Positions 44,464 through 53,697 of a DNA stretch of 64,000 nt are shown piece after piece. The translations under genes and the position numbers were made by a program. The stretch covers positions 1 through 64,000 of the forward strand of contig CAUSWF010000005.1 in the NCBI GenBank assembly GCA_963535465.1, in the 5' to 3' direction. Under the pieces are notes generated by a model. That model was not told the origin of the DNA, ran no database searches, and saw only the letters and a program-made list of their open reading frames with translations. The first letter of the stretch is position 1. Each line of letters starts with the position of its first letter. Origin of the DNA: CAUSWF01 sp963535465. Lineage in GTDB: Bacteria > Bacillota_I > Bacilli_A > RF39 > UBA660.

Positions 44464-46750
44464 ATTCAAATTGAGAATTATAAAGTTCAGCATAACTTCC
44501 ACCTAATTTCATAAGTTCTTCATGATTTCCCTGTTCAACAATATTACCATCTTTAACTACAAGTATTAAATCAGCATTCTTTATAGTAGATAATCTATGA
44601 GCAATAATAAATGAAGTCTTATTCTTTATAAGTTTATCCATAGCTTTTTGTACTATCTCTTCAGTTCTAGTATCAACATTACTAGTAGCCTCATCTAAGA
44701 TTAAAAATGGACTCTTTTTAAGCATACCACGTGCTATAGTCATGAGTTGTCTTTCTCCTGCAGAAACAGAATCGACACTATTTATATATGTATCATATCC
44801 CTTAGAAAGTGTCTTAATATAGTGATCAAGTCCAACAACTTCACATACTTTAACTATTTCATCATCACTAACATCTAACTGATTATATCTAATATTATCT
44901 TTAATACTTCCTTCAAATAACCAAGTATCTTGAAGTACCATTGTAAATAAATCATGTATATTATCCCTAGTTAACTTAGAAATAGAATAATTATCTATTA
45001 CTATATCTCCAGATGAAATATTATAAAATTTCATAAGTAAATTAACCATAGTCGTCTTTCCTGCTCCTGTAGGTCCAACTATCGCAACTTTCTGACCAGC
45101 TTTTATCTTGGCTGAAAAGCCTTTTATAGTAGGAGTGTCATTTCCATCATACGTAAAAACAACATTCTTAAATTCTATATTACCTTTAGCTTTAGAAATA
45201 GCTAACTTAGAATTAATACTAGATTCATCTGCCTCTTCTTTCTCATCTATAAATTTAAATACTCTCTCACTTGCCGCAACACCAGATTGTAGTGAATTTA
45301 GACCTTGTGCAAATTGTGAAAGAGGCTGAGTAAATAATCTAACATAAGTAATAAAAGCAACTATTACTCCAAAAGTAATCTTACCATCAAGTGCCAGCAT
45401 AGAACCAACTATACATACCGCAACATACCCAAAATTACCTATAAAATTCATCCCAGGTTGCATTAAACCAGATAAGAAACTAGATAATATATTAGACTTA
45501 TATAATTCTGTATTTAATTTATTAAACTTATCACTTGCATAATCAGATGCATTATAAACATTTATTACATTCAAAGAAGAATACATCTCTTCAATATGAC
45601 CATTTAATAACCCTAAAGACTCTTGCTTCTTAATAAAATATTTTTGACTCTTACTAAGAATTATACCAATAAATATAAAACCAAATATACTAGAAATAAC
45701 TGCCGTAAAGGCCATAACTATATTAGTAATAAACATCATAACTAAAGAACCAATAAGTAATGTAGAAGATGAAACTAGCATCGCTGCTGACTGATTAAGG
45801 CTCTGAGTTATTGTATCTACATCATTAGTAACAATAGACATTATATTACCTGTTTCATTTTTATCAAAAAATGATAAAGGTAACTTATTAAATTTTTTCG
45901 AAATATTATTTCTTATTTTATAAGCAAATCTATTAGAAGTATTAGCCATAATAATATGTTCTAAAAAACTAAGTAAAGCACTAACTACATATAATATAAA
46001 TATAAAAATCGTAATACTTTTAATCTTATCCAATCTCATACTAGGTAAAATTACTTTCTTTAAACTGCTAGGTAACTTATCAAATTTATTATAAATATCT
46101 TTATCTTTCTTTAACTCCTTAGAAGAAGATACCATATTCATAAATTTAACTTGATCATAAGAATTAATTTTTACTCCATCTATAATTAAATCATCAAATA
46201 TAACCTTAGCTATACTATCAGGTAAACTAATTCTATTATTACTGCTCTCTTTAATAAATTTAATCTTATCACTGCGACTAATATTTACCCCATTATATAT
46301 ACTATCAGTAAATAATTTATTAAGTGTATTATCACTAAGTGAATAAATAGAACTAAAATCTCCTTTATACAGTTTTAAAATATAAGACTGCTCTTCTTGA
46401 GAAATACTTGAATCTGTCATAATATTTCCAAAGTTAGTATAATTAATATCTAATATTTTCACTATTCTCTTTTTAAAAGAATCACTATTAATATTACTCT
46501 TAATACTATTAGATATCTTTACAAGATTACTATTATTAATCATTAAACCACTAGTAATTTCATCAGTTAACTTACTAAGTTGTTTAGGAGCAAAAATTGA
46601 TATAACACTAGATAAAACAGATAATAAAACTGCTAATAATATAAAATACTTAAATATACCTAATTCTATAAAAATCCTTTTAACTGACTTTTTAAAATCT
46701 TTAGGTTTAGCTGCTGGAATTCCACCCATACTTCTTCTATTACTAGACAT
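44456..46750 (-). CDS. heterodimeric ABC exporter, catalytic half
   Basis: 764 residues, a half-transporter with TM1 (about 32-53), a loop of about 190 residues predicted outside (about 60-245), the remaining TM helices (about 247-480) and the nucleotide-binding domain. Walker A GPTGAGKTT, signature SAGERQLM, Walker B LILDEATSNVD with the catalytic Glu. Its partner shares one base of start/stop overlap (TAATG). Substrate unknown. The long TM1-TM2 loop is unusual in the family. Confidence 0.88.
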   Translation of the reverse strand: MSSNRRSMGGIPAAKPKDFKKSVKRIFIELGIFKYFILLAVLLSVLSSVISIFAPKQLSKLTDEITSGLMINNSNLVKISNSIKSNINSDSFKKRIVKILDINYTNFGNIMTDSSISQEEQSYILKLYKGDFSSIYSLSDNTLNKLFTDSIYNGVNISRSDKIKFIKESSNNRISLPDSIAKVIFDDLIIDGVKINSYDQVKFMNMVSSSKELKKDKDIYNKFDKLPSSLKKVILPSMRLDKIKSITIFIFILYVVSALLSFLEHIIMANTSNRFAYKIRNNISKKFNKLPLSFFDKNETGNIMSIVTNDVDTITQSLNQSAAMLVSSSTLLIGSLVMMFITNIVMAFTAVISSIFGFIFIGIILSKSQKYFIKKQESLGLLNGHIEEMYSSLNVINVYNASDYASDKFNKLNTELYKSNILSSFLSGLMQPGMNFIGNFGYVAVCIVGSMLALDGKITFGVIVAFITYVRLFTQPLSQFAQGLNSLQSGVAASERVFKFIDEKEEADESSINSKLAISKAKGNIEFKNVVFTYDGNDTPTIKGFSAKIKAGQKVAIVGPTGAGKTTMVNLLMKFYNISSGDIVIDNYSISKLTRDNIHDLFTMVLQDTWLFEGSIKDNIRYNQLDVSDDEIVKVCEVVGLDHYIKTLSKGYDTYINSVDSVSAGERQLMTIARGMLKKSPFLILDEATSNVDTRTEEIVQKAMDKLIKNKTSFIIAHRLSTIKNADLILVVKDGNIVEQGNHEELMKLGGSYAELYNSQFELE

Positions 46751-48489
46751 TATAATTCCTCCTCACTTAATTGAGATAATGCTATTTCCTTATAAACATT
46801 ACAATTCTTTAATAATTCTTTATGTTTACCAATACCAACTATTTTCCCTTGATCTAAAACTATTATTTTATCTGCATTCATAATAGTACCAATTCTTTGC
46901 GCAACAATAAGTACAGTAGAATCCTTCATATTCTTTCTTAATTCTTTTCTAAGTATAGAATCAGTCTTATAATCAAGAGCAGAAAAAGAATCATCAAATA
47001 TATATATTTCTGGATTTTTCGCAATAGCTCTCGCAATAGATAATCTTTGCTTTTGCCCTCCACTTATATTAGTACCAGACGGAGCTATTATAGAATCATA
47101 TTTTTTATCCATAGCCTCAACAAATTCACTAGCTTGAGCTATTTTTATAGACTCTTTTATTGTTTTCATATCTATATTTTTACCAAAATCTATATTAAAT
47201 TTAACACTTCCGTTTAATAATACTGCTTTTTGAGATACATATCCTAACTTCTCATTAAGAGTACTCTTCTTGTATTCTTTAACATTCTTACCATCAACTA
47301 ATATTTCACCACTAAATACATCATAAAATCTAGGAACTAAATTTATTAAAGTAGATTTACCTGAGCCTGTACTACCAATAAAAGCAACTACTTCTCCCTT
47401 AGATGCTTTAAACGAAATATCTTTTAAAACATACTCTTCAGCATCTGGATATTTAAATGAAACATTTCTAAATTCAACTTCTCCCTTTAATTTAGTATTA
47501 CCAATAAATGTACCATCTACATTATTTTCTACTTTATCTAATACTTCATTTATTCTTTTAGAGGAAACTATAGCTCTAGGAATAATAGTAAATATCATCG
47601 CAAGCATCAAAAATGACATTATTACTTGAATAGAATAACTTGAAAATACAATCATATTTGAAAATACATTTAACTTATCAGACATCATACTATTACTAAT
47701 TATAGTTGCTCCACTAAAATATATTGATAACGTTAATAAATACATTACTAAGAATATAATAGGTTGCATTATAGAAAAAGCAGATTGTATAAATATTTCT
47801 TGTTTAAATAAATCATTATTAACTTTATCAAACTTATCTTCTTGATAATTAGAAGCATTAAAAGCTCTAACAACCCTAATACCAGTAAGACTTTCTCTAG
47901 TAACACTATTTAATTTATCAGTTAATTTTTGTATAATTTTAAATCTTGGTACAACAAGTACAACAAGTATACCTACAACAAACATCAAAACACAAACACT
48001 AATCGCAGTATATGAAGACCAAAGTACAGATCTATTAAGTATTTTTGTAATAGCCCAAACAGCTGTAATAGGTGACTTAATAAGAAGTTGTAACCCCATA
48101 CCTAAAGTCATTTCAATCTGCGTAACATCATTAGTTGTTCTAGTAATTAAGCTAGATACTTCAAACTCCTTAGTAGTTGAAGTAGAAAAAGATAATATCT
48201 TATTAAATAACCTTTCTCTTAAACTTAAAGATAAACTAGAAGTAATATAAGCTATTATATATCCAGTAAAAACCGATACCATAAAAGAACCAAATGCACA
48301 AAGAAGCATATAAAAACCATTAGCTAAGATATCATTCATCTTACTACCACTAGTTTGTACTAACTTAGTAATATTAGACATATAATCAGGCATTTTTAAC
48401 TCTAAAAAAACCTGAATAAATATAAATATTACACTAACTAATATTAAAAATAATTGCTTTTTATTAAAATTTTTAAATATTTTTATCAT
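46750..48489 (-). CDS. heterodimeric ABC exporter, degenerate half
   Basis: 579 residues. Six membrane helices (about 1-320) and an NBD. Walker A GSTGSGKST, signature SGGQKQRL, Walker B YIFDDSFSALD with Asp in place of the catalytic Glu. This is the non-canonical half of LmrCD/BmrCD-like heterodimers, where only one ATP site turns over. Probably a multidrug or lipid exporter. Preceded by GGAG. Confidence 0.88.
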   Translation of the reverse strand: MIKIFKNFNKKQLFLILVSVIFIFIQVFLELKMPDYMSNITKLVQTSGSKMNDILANGFYMLLCAFGSFMVSVFTGYIIAYITSSLSLSLRERLFNKILSFSTSTTKEFEVSSLITRTTNDVTQIEMTLGMGLQLLIKSPITAVWAITKILNRSVLWSSYTAISVCVLMFVVGILVVLVVPRFKIIQKLTDKLNSVTRESLTGIRVVRAFNASNYQEDKFDKVNNDLFKQEIFIQSAFSIMQPIIFLVMYLLTLSIYFSGATIISNSMMSDKLNVFSNMIVFSSYSIQVIMSFLMLAMIFTIIPRAIVSSKRINEVLDKVENNVDGTFIGNTKLKGEVEFRNVSFKYPDAEEYVLKDISFKASKGEVVAFIGSTGSGKSTLINLVPRFYDVFSGEILVDGKNVKEYKKSTLNEKLGYVSQKAVLLNGSVKFNIDFGKNIDMKTIKESIKIAQASEFVEAMDKKYDSIIAPSGTNISGGQKQRLSIARAIAKNPEIYIFDDSFSALDYKTDSILRKELRKNMKDSTVLIVAQRIGTIMNADKIIVLDQGKIVGIGKHKELLKNCNVYKEIALSQLSEEEL

Positions 48490-48548
48490 ATCTTCTCCTT
48501 ATCAATTATCAAATAAAACAATTATAAACAAATCATAATAATATTACA

Positions 48549-48579
48549 AGAAAAAAGATTATATAAAATATAATCTTAA
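48549..48579 (-). terminator. terminator of the HerA-like gene
   Basis: AAGATTATA / TATAATCTT stem (48555-48563 with 48569-48577) and U-run on the minus strand. It overlaps the stop codon. Confidence 0.75.
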
Positions 48580-50570
48580 TAATCATCTGGTGATAATTTA
48601 TCATCATCATCTAAATTAATATCTTCATATAAATTATTAGATGAATTACTACTAGTCTGTAATGTAGGAATATCAATAAATCCTCCACTATTATTACCAC
48701 TATTATTTATAACTTCACTACTAAGTTCCTTAATATAAGGATTATTATCTACTTGATTAGTATTATTAACAGTGACATTATTTAAAACAGGATTAGTATT
48801 ATTAGGAACTACATTATTCATATTATTTCCACTATTCCAAATAGAAACAACATCACAGTTACCACTCCAAGGAAGTGGATTTGGCATCTGTAACTTAGCT
48901 ATAATCGGAATAGTAAAAGCATGTCCAAAAGCAAGACAAGTACCACTCTGTAGACCTTTCTGTTTTTCAACAATCTCATCTGTAATATTAGGAACCATTT
49001 TTCTGATATATTCAACATCAACTGGATGATTAATTCTAAATATTAAGAAATTTGAACATTGAGAAATAACAGTATCAGATAACTCTACCGGTCTTTGTGT
49101 AATTAATCCAAGTAACACACCATACTTTCTTCCTTCTTTCGCTACTCTTTCAAATATATTAAATCCAAATAATTCTCTATCTATATCATTTTGAACATAT
49201 CTATGTGCTTCTTCAAGTACTATATGAAAAGGAATACTAGCTCTCTTACTAAGAGATTTACTATAATCAAAAACTAACCTTGAAAATATTTTAACAATTA
49301 CCTTAGCAAAACTATCATCTACATCATCTAAATTAATATTTATAATTTGATATTTCTTACCATTATTAGATAAAAGTCCCAATAAATAATTACCAATGCT
49401 AACATAATTAGGATAATTAAAATATTTAGCATTATTACCTCTAATTAACTCATGTAATCTAACTTTAATAGTAATAGCATCACTATAAGTATTCTTATTT
49501 CTTAACCAACCTTCACTAATAAGAGTAAACTCTAAAGCCTTTTCTAAAGTATCTAAATTATAATAAACTTCTTCATTTATCTTATAATCTTCCAATTTAT
49601 CATCTATAAATGAAGATAGATATTCTCCTAATAAAACACTCTCACTAAATTGTCCTTTATTATCTATTAAAAATAAATCTTTAAATTTTCTAGTATATCC
49701 TACTCCTTTTACTTCAGTATCTAATTTAAAACTATCAGTAGAACAACTAGAAAGTATATTAAATATTTCATTTTTCTTATTCGGAGTAGTTTCATTAGTA
49801 TATAAAACACTCATAATAGCCTTAGCAATCAAATGATTCTTAAATCTCAAAGAATCTTTTTCATCTTGCGAAAATATTAAAGCTAACTTTTTCATTCTCT
49901 CAATTATAGGTAATTGAGAATGTTTATTAACGCCTAAAAGTAATGCCAAATCAACTACATTAAGCAAATGAATAGGTATTATTAAATCTTCTCCTCCATT
50001 TAATCCACTATTAGTAGTAATATATCTATAATTATACATAGGATTAATAGAATTGATATTAGAAAAAGCATTCTTATATTCAGATGAAGAATCAAAAAGT
50101 AATATATTGGCATTAATTGGCTTTAACTTAGGATCACAAAACATATTTTGAAACAGTCTACTAACTCCACAAGACTTACCAGAACCAGTATTACCAAATA
50201 TTGTAAAATGATTACTAAAAAAAGCATTAACATTCATATAAATCGGTAAATTATCATAAAAAGGAGAATTTCCTAATTCAATATAACCAAAATTATTAGT
50301 ACCAGTTATAATAGGAACTTCGCTCTTATCTATAACTCTAACTCTTGCATCTAGTGATGGTTTTCTAATAGTTCCATTAAGTAATTTACCATTAACTATT
50401 TCTCCTAAAAACCTAACCTTAACAATAGAACCATCTAAATCATCAACTTCACCAAGTATAGTCTTCTTACCATCTTCAAATATCAAATGTAAATTCATCA
50501 AATTACTACTAACATTCTTAGAAAGTATAGAACATGACTTATCACTCATATATATAATTTTCTCAAACAT
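48576..50570 (-). CDS. HerA-like DNA translocase ATPase
   Basis: 664 residues. Barrel-like N-terminal domain (about 25-100), P-loop GNTGSGKS at 126-133, Walker B HIVLEEAHRYVQ, sensor-like LGLITQRPVELSDTVISQCSNF, and a HerA/FtsK-fold core. The last 100 residues are Asn/Ser-rich and low in complexity. HerA hexamers usually work with the nuclease NurA or with defence effectors. None lies beside this gene. Single transcript between an exporter pair and ylxM-ftsY. Confidence 0.82.
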   Translation of the reverse strand: MFEKIIYMSDKSCSILSKNVSSNLMNLHLIFEDGKKTILGEVDDLDGSIVKVRFLGEIVNGKLLNGTIRKPSLDARVRVIDKSEVPIITGTNNFGYIELGNSPFYDNLPIYMNVNAFFSNHFTIFGNTGSGKSCGVSRLFQNMFCDPKLKPINANILLFDSSSEYKNAFSNINSINPMYNYRYITTNSGLNGGEDLIIPIHLLNVVDLALLLGVNKHSQLPIIERMKKLALIFSQDEKDSLRFKNHLIAKAIMSVLYTNETTPNKKNEIFNILSSCSTDSFKLDTEVKGVGYTRKFKDLFLIDNKGQFSESVLLGEYLSSFIDDKLEDYKINEEVYYNLDTLEKALEFTLISEGWLRNKNTYSDAITIKVRLHELIRGNNAKYFNYPNYVSIGNYLLGLLSNNGKKYQIININLDDVDDSFAKVIVKIFSRLVFDYSKSLSKRASIPFHIVLEEAHRYVQNDIDRELFGFNIFERVAKEGRKYGVLLGLITQRPVELSDTVISQCSNFLIFRINHPVDVEYIRKMVPNITDEIVEKQKGLQSGTCLAFGHAFTIPIIAKLQMPNPLPWSGNCDVVSIWNSGNNMNNVVPNNTNPVLNNVTVNNTNQVDNNPYIKELSSEVINNSGNNSGGFIDIPTLQTSSNSSNNLYEDINLDDDDKLSPDDY

Positions 50571-50620
50571 AGCATCCCTCTATTCTATTAATATTATACA
50601 AATATATTAACTCTATCGCA

Positions 50621-50649
50621 ATAAAAAATAGTCTATAAAGACTATTTAC
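50621..50649 (-). terminator. terminator of ftsY-ylxM
   Basis: AAATAGTCT / AGACTATTT stem (50626-50634 with 50639-50647) and U-run on the minus strand, one base past the ylxM stop. Confidence 0.8.
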
Positions 50650-50650
50650 A

Positions 50651-50950
50651 CTAACTATTAAATATTTGATTTATTTTATCCATTTCTTCTTTTGATATTT
50701 TACTACTAATAATTTCGCTAATTTTATTTATCTTATCAAGTAACTTTAACTTATCTTCATATTCAATTAACTTATTAGTAACAAATTTCAATTGTTTAAA
50801 TATGGCATTTCTGCTTACACCATATGCTTCACTCATCTCACTATAACTTAAATTATTAAAATAATAATCTTCAAAATACTTCTTCTGAGTATCAGTCAAC
50901 AATTCACCATACATATCATACAACTTATTATAATAAACTACTTCTTCCAT
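50651..50950 (-). CDS. ylxM: YlxM-family SRP-associated HTH protein
   Basis: 99 residues. The sigma-like helix-turn-helix pattern: LLTDTQKKYFEDYYFNNLSYSEMSE then YGVSRNAIFKQLK. In Bacillus, YlxM sits between ftsY and ffh and promotes SRP function. Here it follows ftsY directly (no gap between them). Confidence 0.9.
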   Translation of the reverse strand: MEEVVYYNKLYDMYGELLTDTQKKYFEDYYFNNLSYSEMSEAYGVSRNAIFKQLKFVTNKLIEYEDKLKLLDKINKISEIISSKISKEEMDKINQIFNS

Positions 50951-51916
50951 CTACATCATATCCTTAAATAAACCATATATATAATCTTCTATATCAAAAG
51001 TTACTAAATCATCGATTCCTTCACCAAGTCCTACATATTTAACTGATAAATCTAGTTCATTTTTAATTGCTAAAACTATACCACCCTTCGCAGTACCATC
51101 AAGCTTCGTTAAAACTATACCAGTTATATTAGTAATTTCTTTAAATGACTTAGCTTGACTAACACCATTTTGTCCCGTAGTCGCATCAATTACTAATAAT
51201 GTTTCATGTGGAGCACCTTCTATTAAAGAACTAATTACTTTATTTATTTTTTCTAACTCTCTCATTAAATTATCTTTATTTTGTAATCTACCAGCAGTAT
51301 CAACAAGTACAATATCAAAATTATCTCTCTTAGCTTTCTCTAATCCATCATATATTACAGAAGCAGGATCTCTATCTTCTACACCATAAAAATCTACTCC
51401 ACTTCTCTTACTCCACTCTTCTAATTGTTCAGTTGCTCCTGCTCTAAAAGTATCCCCAGCAATTAATAAAACTTTCTTGCCTTCTTTTTTAAACTTACTA
51501 GCTAACTTACCAATAGTAGTAGTTTTACCAACTCCATTAACTCCAACAAATAATAAAACAGTAGGTCCAATATCATTATAATTTATCTTATTTGTTAAAA
51601 CATTATCATTTACATATAATACAAATAATTCATCAACTATAATTTCTTTTAATAAACTAGTATCTTTAATCTTCTCATCTATTACTCTTTTTCTAATACT
51701 TTCCATAAAAGATTCTAATGTATTAATACCTATATCCGCACCAATTAATATTTCCTCTAACTCATCAAAATAGTCTTCACATATTTCTTTATATTTATCG
51801 TTCAAATTAGTTAATTTAGATACAAAATTATTTCTCGATTTAGTTAATCCTTTTTCATATAAATTAGTATCTTTTTTATTAACAAATACTGACTTTAATT
51901 TATCAAATAATCCCAT
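50951..51916 (-). CDS. ftsY: SRP receptor FtsY
   Basis: 321 residues. NG GTPase domain with GVNGVGKTTTIGKL, DTAGRLQNKDNLM, TKLDGTAKGGIVL and the C-terminal GLGEGIDDL. The acidic A domain of some homologues is almost absent (start GLFDKLKSVFV is the membrane-targeting helix). Confidence 0.96.
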   Translation of the reverse strand: MGLFDKLKSVFVNKKDTNLYEKGLTKSRNNFVSKLTNLNDKYKEICEDYFDELEEILIGADIGINTLESFMESIRKRVIDEKIKDTSLLKEIIVDELFVLYVNDNVLTNKINYNDIGPTVLLFVGVNGVGKTTTIGKLASKFKKEGKKVLLIAGDTFRAGATEQLEEWSKRSGVDFYGVEDRDPASVIYDGLEKAKRDNFDIVLVDTAGRLQNKDNLMRELEKINKVISSLIEGAPHETLLVIDATTGQNGVSQAKSFKEITNITGIVLTKLDGTAKGGIVLAIKNELDLSVKYVGLGEGIDDLVTFDIEDYIYGLFKDMM

Positions 51917-51946
51917 TTACTTCACCCATTTAATTATACCATGAAG

Positions 51947-51975
51947 TAGACAAATAAGAAAATATGTAGTATAAT
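51947..51975 (+). promoter_or_regulatory. promoter of rnjA
   Basis: TAGACA at 51947-51952 and TATAAT at 51970-51975, spacer 17. Divergent from ftsY, whose own extended -10 (TGGTATAAT complement, 51938-51933) lies about 10 bases away. Confidence 0.65.
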
Positions 51976-52017
51976 TTCTTAGTTAGTTCTTATAAAATTA
52001 ATTGAAAGGAGATAAAT

Positions 52018-53682
52018 ATGAACGAGACAAAAGTAATAGTTCTCGGTGGTTTAGGCGAAGTTGGAAAAAATATGTATTGTGTAATGCATAAAGACGCCAT
52101 TGTTATTATTGATGCCGGAGTTAGTTTCCCAGAGTCATCACTTATGGGAGTTGACTATGTAGTACCTGATTTTACTTTTTTAAAGGAAAATGAGGATAAA
52201 ATTCAAGCACTTGTTATTACTCATGGACACGAAGACCATATAGGTTCAATTCCATTTTTAATACAAAGTGTCAATATACCAGCAATATATGCACCAATTC
52301 ACGCAAAAGAATTAATTAGTGCCAAATTGCAAGACAAAAATATAAGATATGACAATCTAATTGCCTATACCAACGATACTAAATTAAAATTTAAAGAAAT
52401 AGAGGTTGAATTTTTCAGAGTAACACACTCAGTACCAGATTCACACGGAGTAGCATTAACTACACCAGACGGTACAGTAGTAACAACTGGAGACTATAAA
52501 TTTGACTTAACACCAATAGGTCCAATAGCTGATCTATACAAAATGGCTTCTCTTGGAGAAAGAGGTGTTGACCTTTTAATAGGAGATTCTACAAATGCTT
52601 TAAGTGAAGGATTTTCACCTTCAGAATCAGTAGTAGATGAAACTGTTGGAGAAATGTTTGAAAAACATAAAAACCAAAGAATAATAATCGCAACTTTTGC
52701 ATCTAACGTATACAGAATTAAGCATATATTTGATACTTGCTACAAAAATAATAGAAAAATATGTATATTTGGAAGAAGCATGGAAAACAATATTAGAATT
52801 TCTCAAGAAAATGGTTACATTGACCATAAAGAAATCCTAATATCTCCAGAAGAAGCTAAAAATGTAAAAGCGAAAGATCTATGTATATTATGTACAGGTA
52901 CACAAGGAGAGCCATTAGCGGCACTATCTCGTATGTCAAATGGTACACATAGACATATTAAATTAACTCCAGAAGATGTAGTAATATTCTCATCATCTGC
53001 TATACCAGGTAATGCATTAAGTATTTATAAAACAATAAATAACTTATACTTAAAAGGAGTAAAAGTATATACTTCTGCAGGATTATCTGAATTACACACA
53101 TCAGGTCACGCCAACGAAGAAGAAATTAAATTGATGATTAGATTAATTAAACCAAAATATTTGATGCCATTCCACGGAGAATATAGAATGTTAAAAAAAC
53201 AAGCTAACATTGGAATAGCTTGTGGAATACCTAAAGAAAATACATTTATAATAAATAATGGTGATTCATTAATCTTAAAAAACCATGTAATAACAAAAGG
53301 TCCATCATATTCAGGACAAGATGTTTATGTAGATGGTAATAGAGTTGGAGAAATCGGAGGAGCCGTAATAAAAGATAGAAAAATTATGGCCAACGATGGA
53401 ATATTAGTAGTGATAGCTAATATAGATATGAAAAAGAATATTTTATTATTAAAACCAAATATTACAACAAGAGGATTTATATTAGTAAATGAAAATGAAG
53501 AATTAATCAAAAAAATAGAATATAAATCAAATGAAATTATAACAAAATCACTAGAAAATAAAGATAATATAAATACAATAAAATCTAATTTAACAGAGGA
53601 ATTATATTCATTCATCTATTCTCTAACTGAAAGAAAACCTATAATTTTAACAATAATAATAGATATCAAAAAGGAAGTATAA
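52018..53682 (+). CDS. rnjA: ribonuclease J
   Basis: 554 residues. Metallo-beta-lactamase nuclease with 5'-3' exonuclease and endonuclease activity on RNA. THGHEDHIGSIPFL zinc motif, then TGDYKFD, the beta-CASP domain, and ASGHANEEE-type GLSELHTSGHANEEE segment near 365. Shares mRNA turnover with RNase Y in Firmicutes. Strong AGGAGA site. Confidence 0.96.
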   Translation: MNETKVIVLGGLGEVGKNMYCVMHKDAIVIIDAGVSFPESSLMGVDYVVPDFTFLKENEDKIQALVITHGHEDHIGSIPFLIQSVNIPAIYAPIHAKELISAKLQDKNIRYDNLIAYTNDTKLKFKEIEVEFFRVTHSVPDSHGVALTTPDGTVVTTGDYKFDLTPIGPIADLYKMASLGERGVDLLIGDSTNALSEGFSPSESVVDETVGEMFEKHKNQRIIIATFASNVYRIKHIFDTCYKNNRKICIFGRSMENNIRISQENGYIDHKEILISPEEAKNVKAKDLCILCTGTQGEPLAALSRMSNGTHRHIKLTPEDVVIFSSSAIPGNALSIYKTINNLYLKGVKVYTSAGLSELHTSGHANEEEIKLMIRLIKPKYLMPFHGEYRMLKKQANIGIACGIPKENTFIINNGDSLILKNHVITKGPSYSGQDVYVDGNRVGEIGGAVIKDRKIMANDGILVVIANIDMKKNILLLKPNITTRGFILVNENEELIKKIEYKSNEIITKSLENKDNINTIKSNLTEELYSFIYSLTERKPIILTIIIDIKKEV

Positions 53683-53697
53683 AACTTCCTTTTTTAA
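53666..53697. terminator. bidirectional terminator between rnjA and the HExxH gene
   Basis: AAAAAGGAAGT / ACTTCCTTTTT (53669-53695) with the rnjA stop codon in the loop and the stop of the convergent gene just beside. Confidence 0.85.

Noticed and set aside
48576..50570. HerA-based defence system
   Set aside because: No nuclease, SIR2 or other effector gene lies beside it. Neighbours are housekeeping and export genes.
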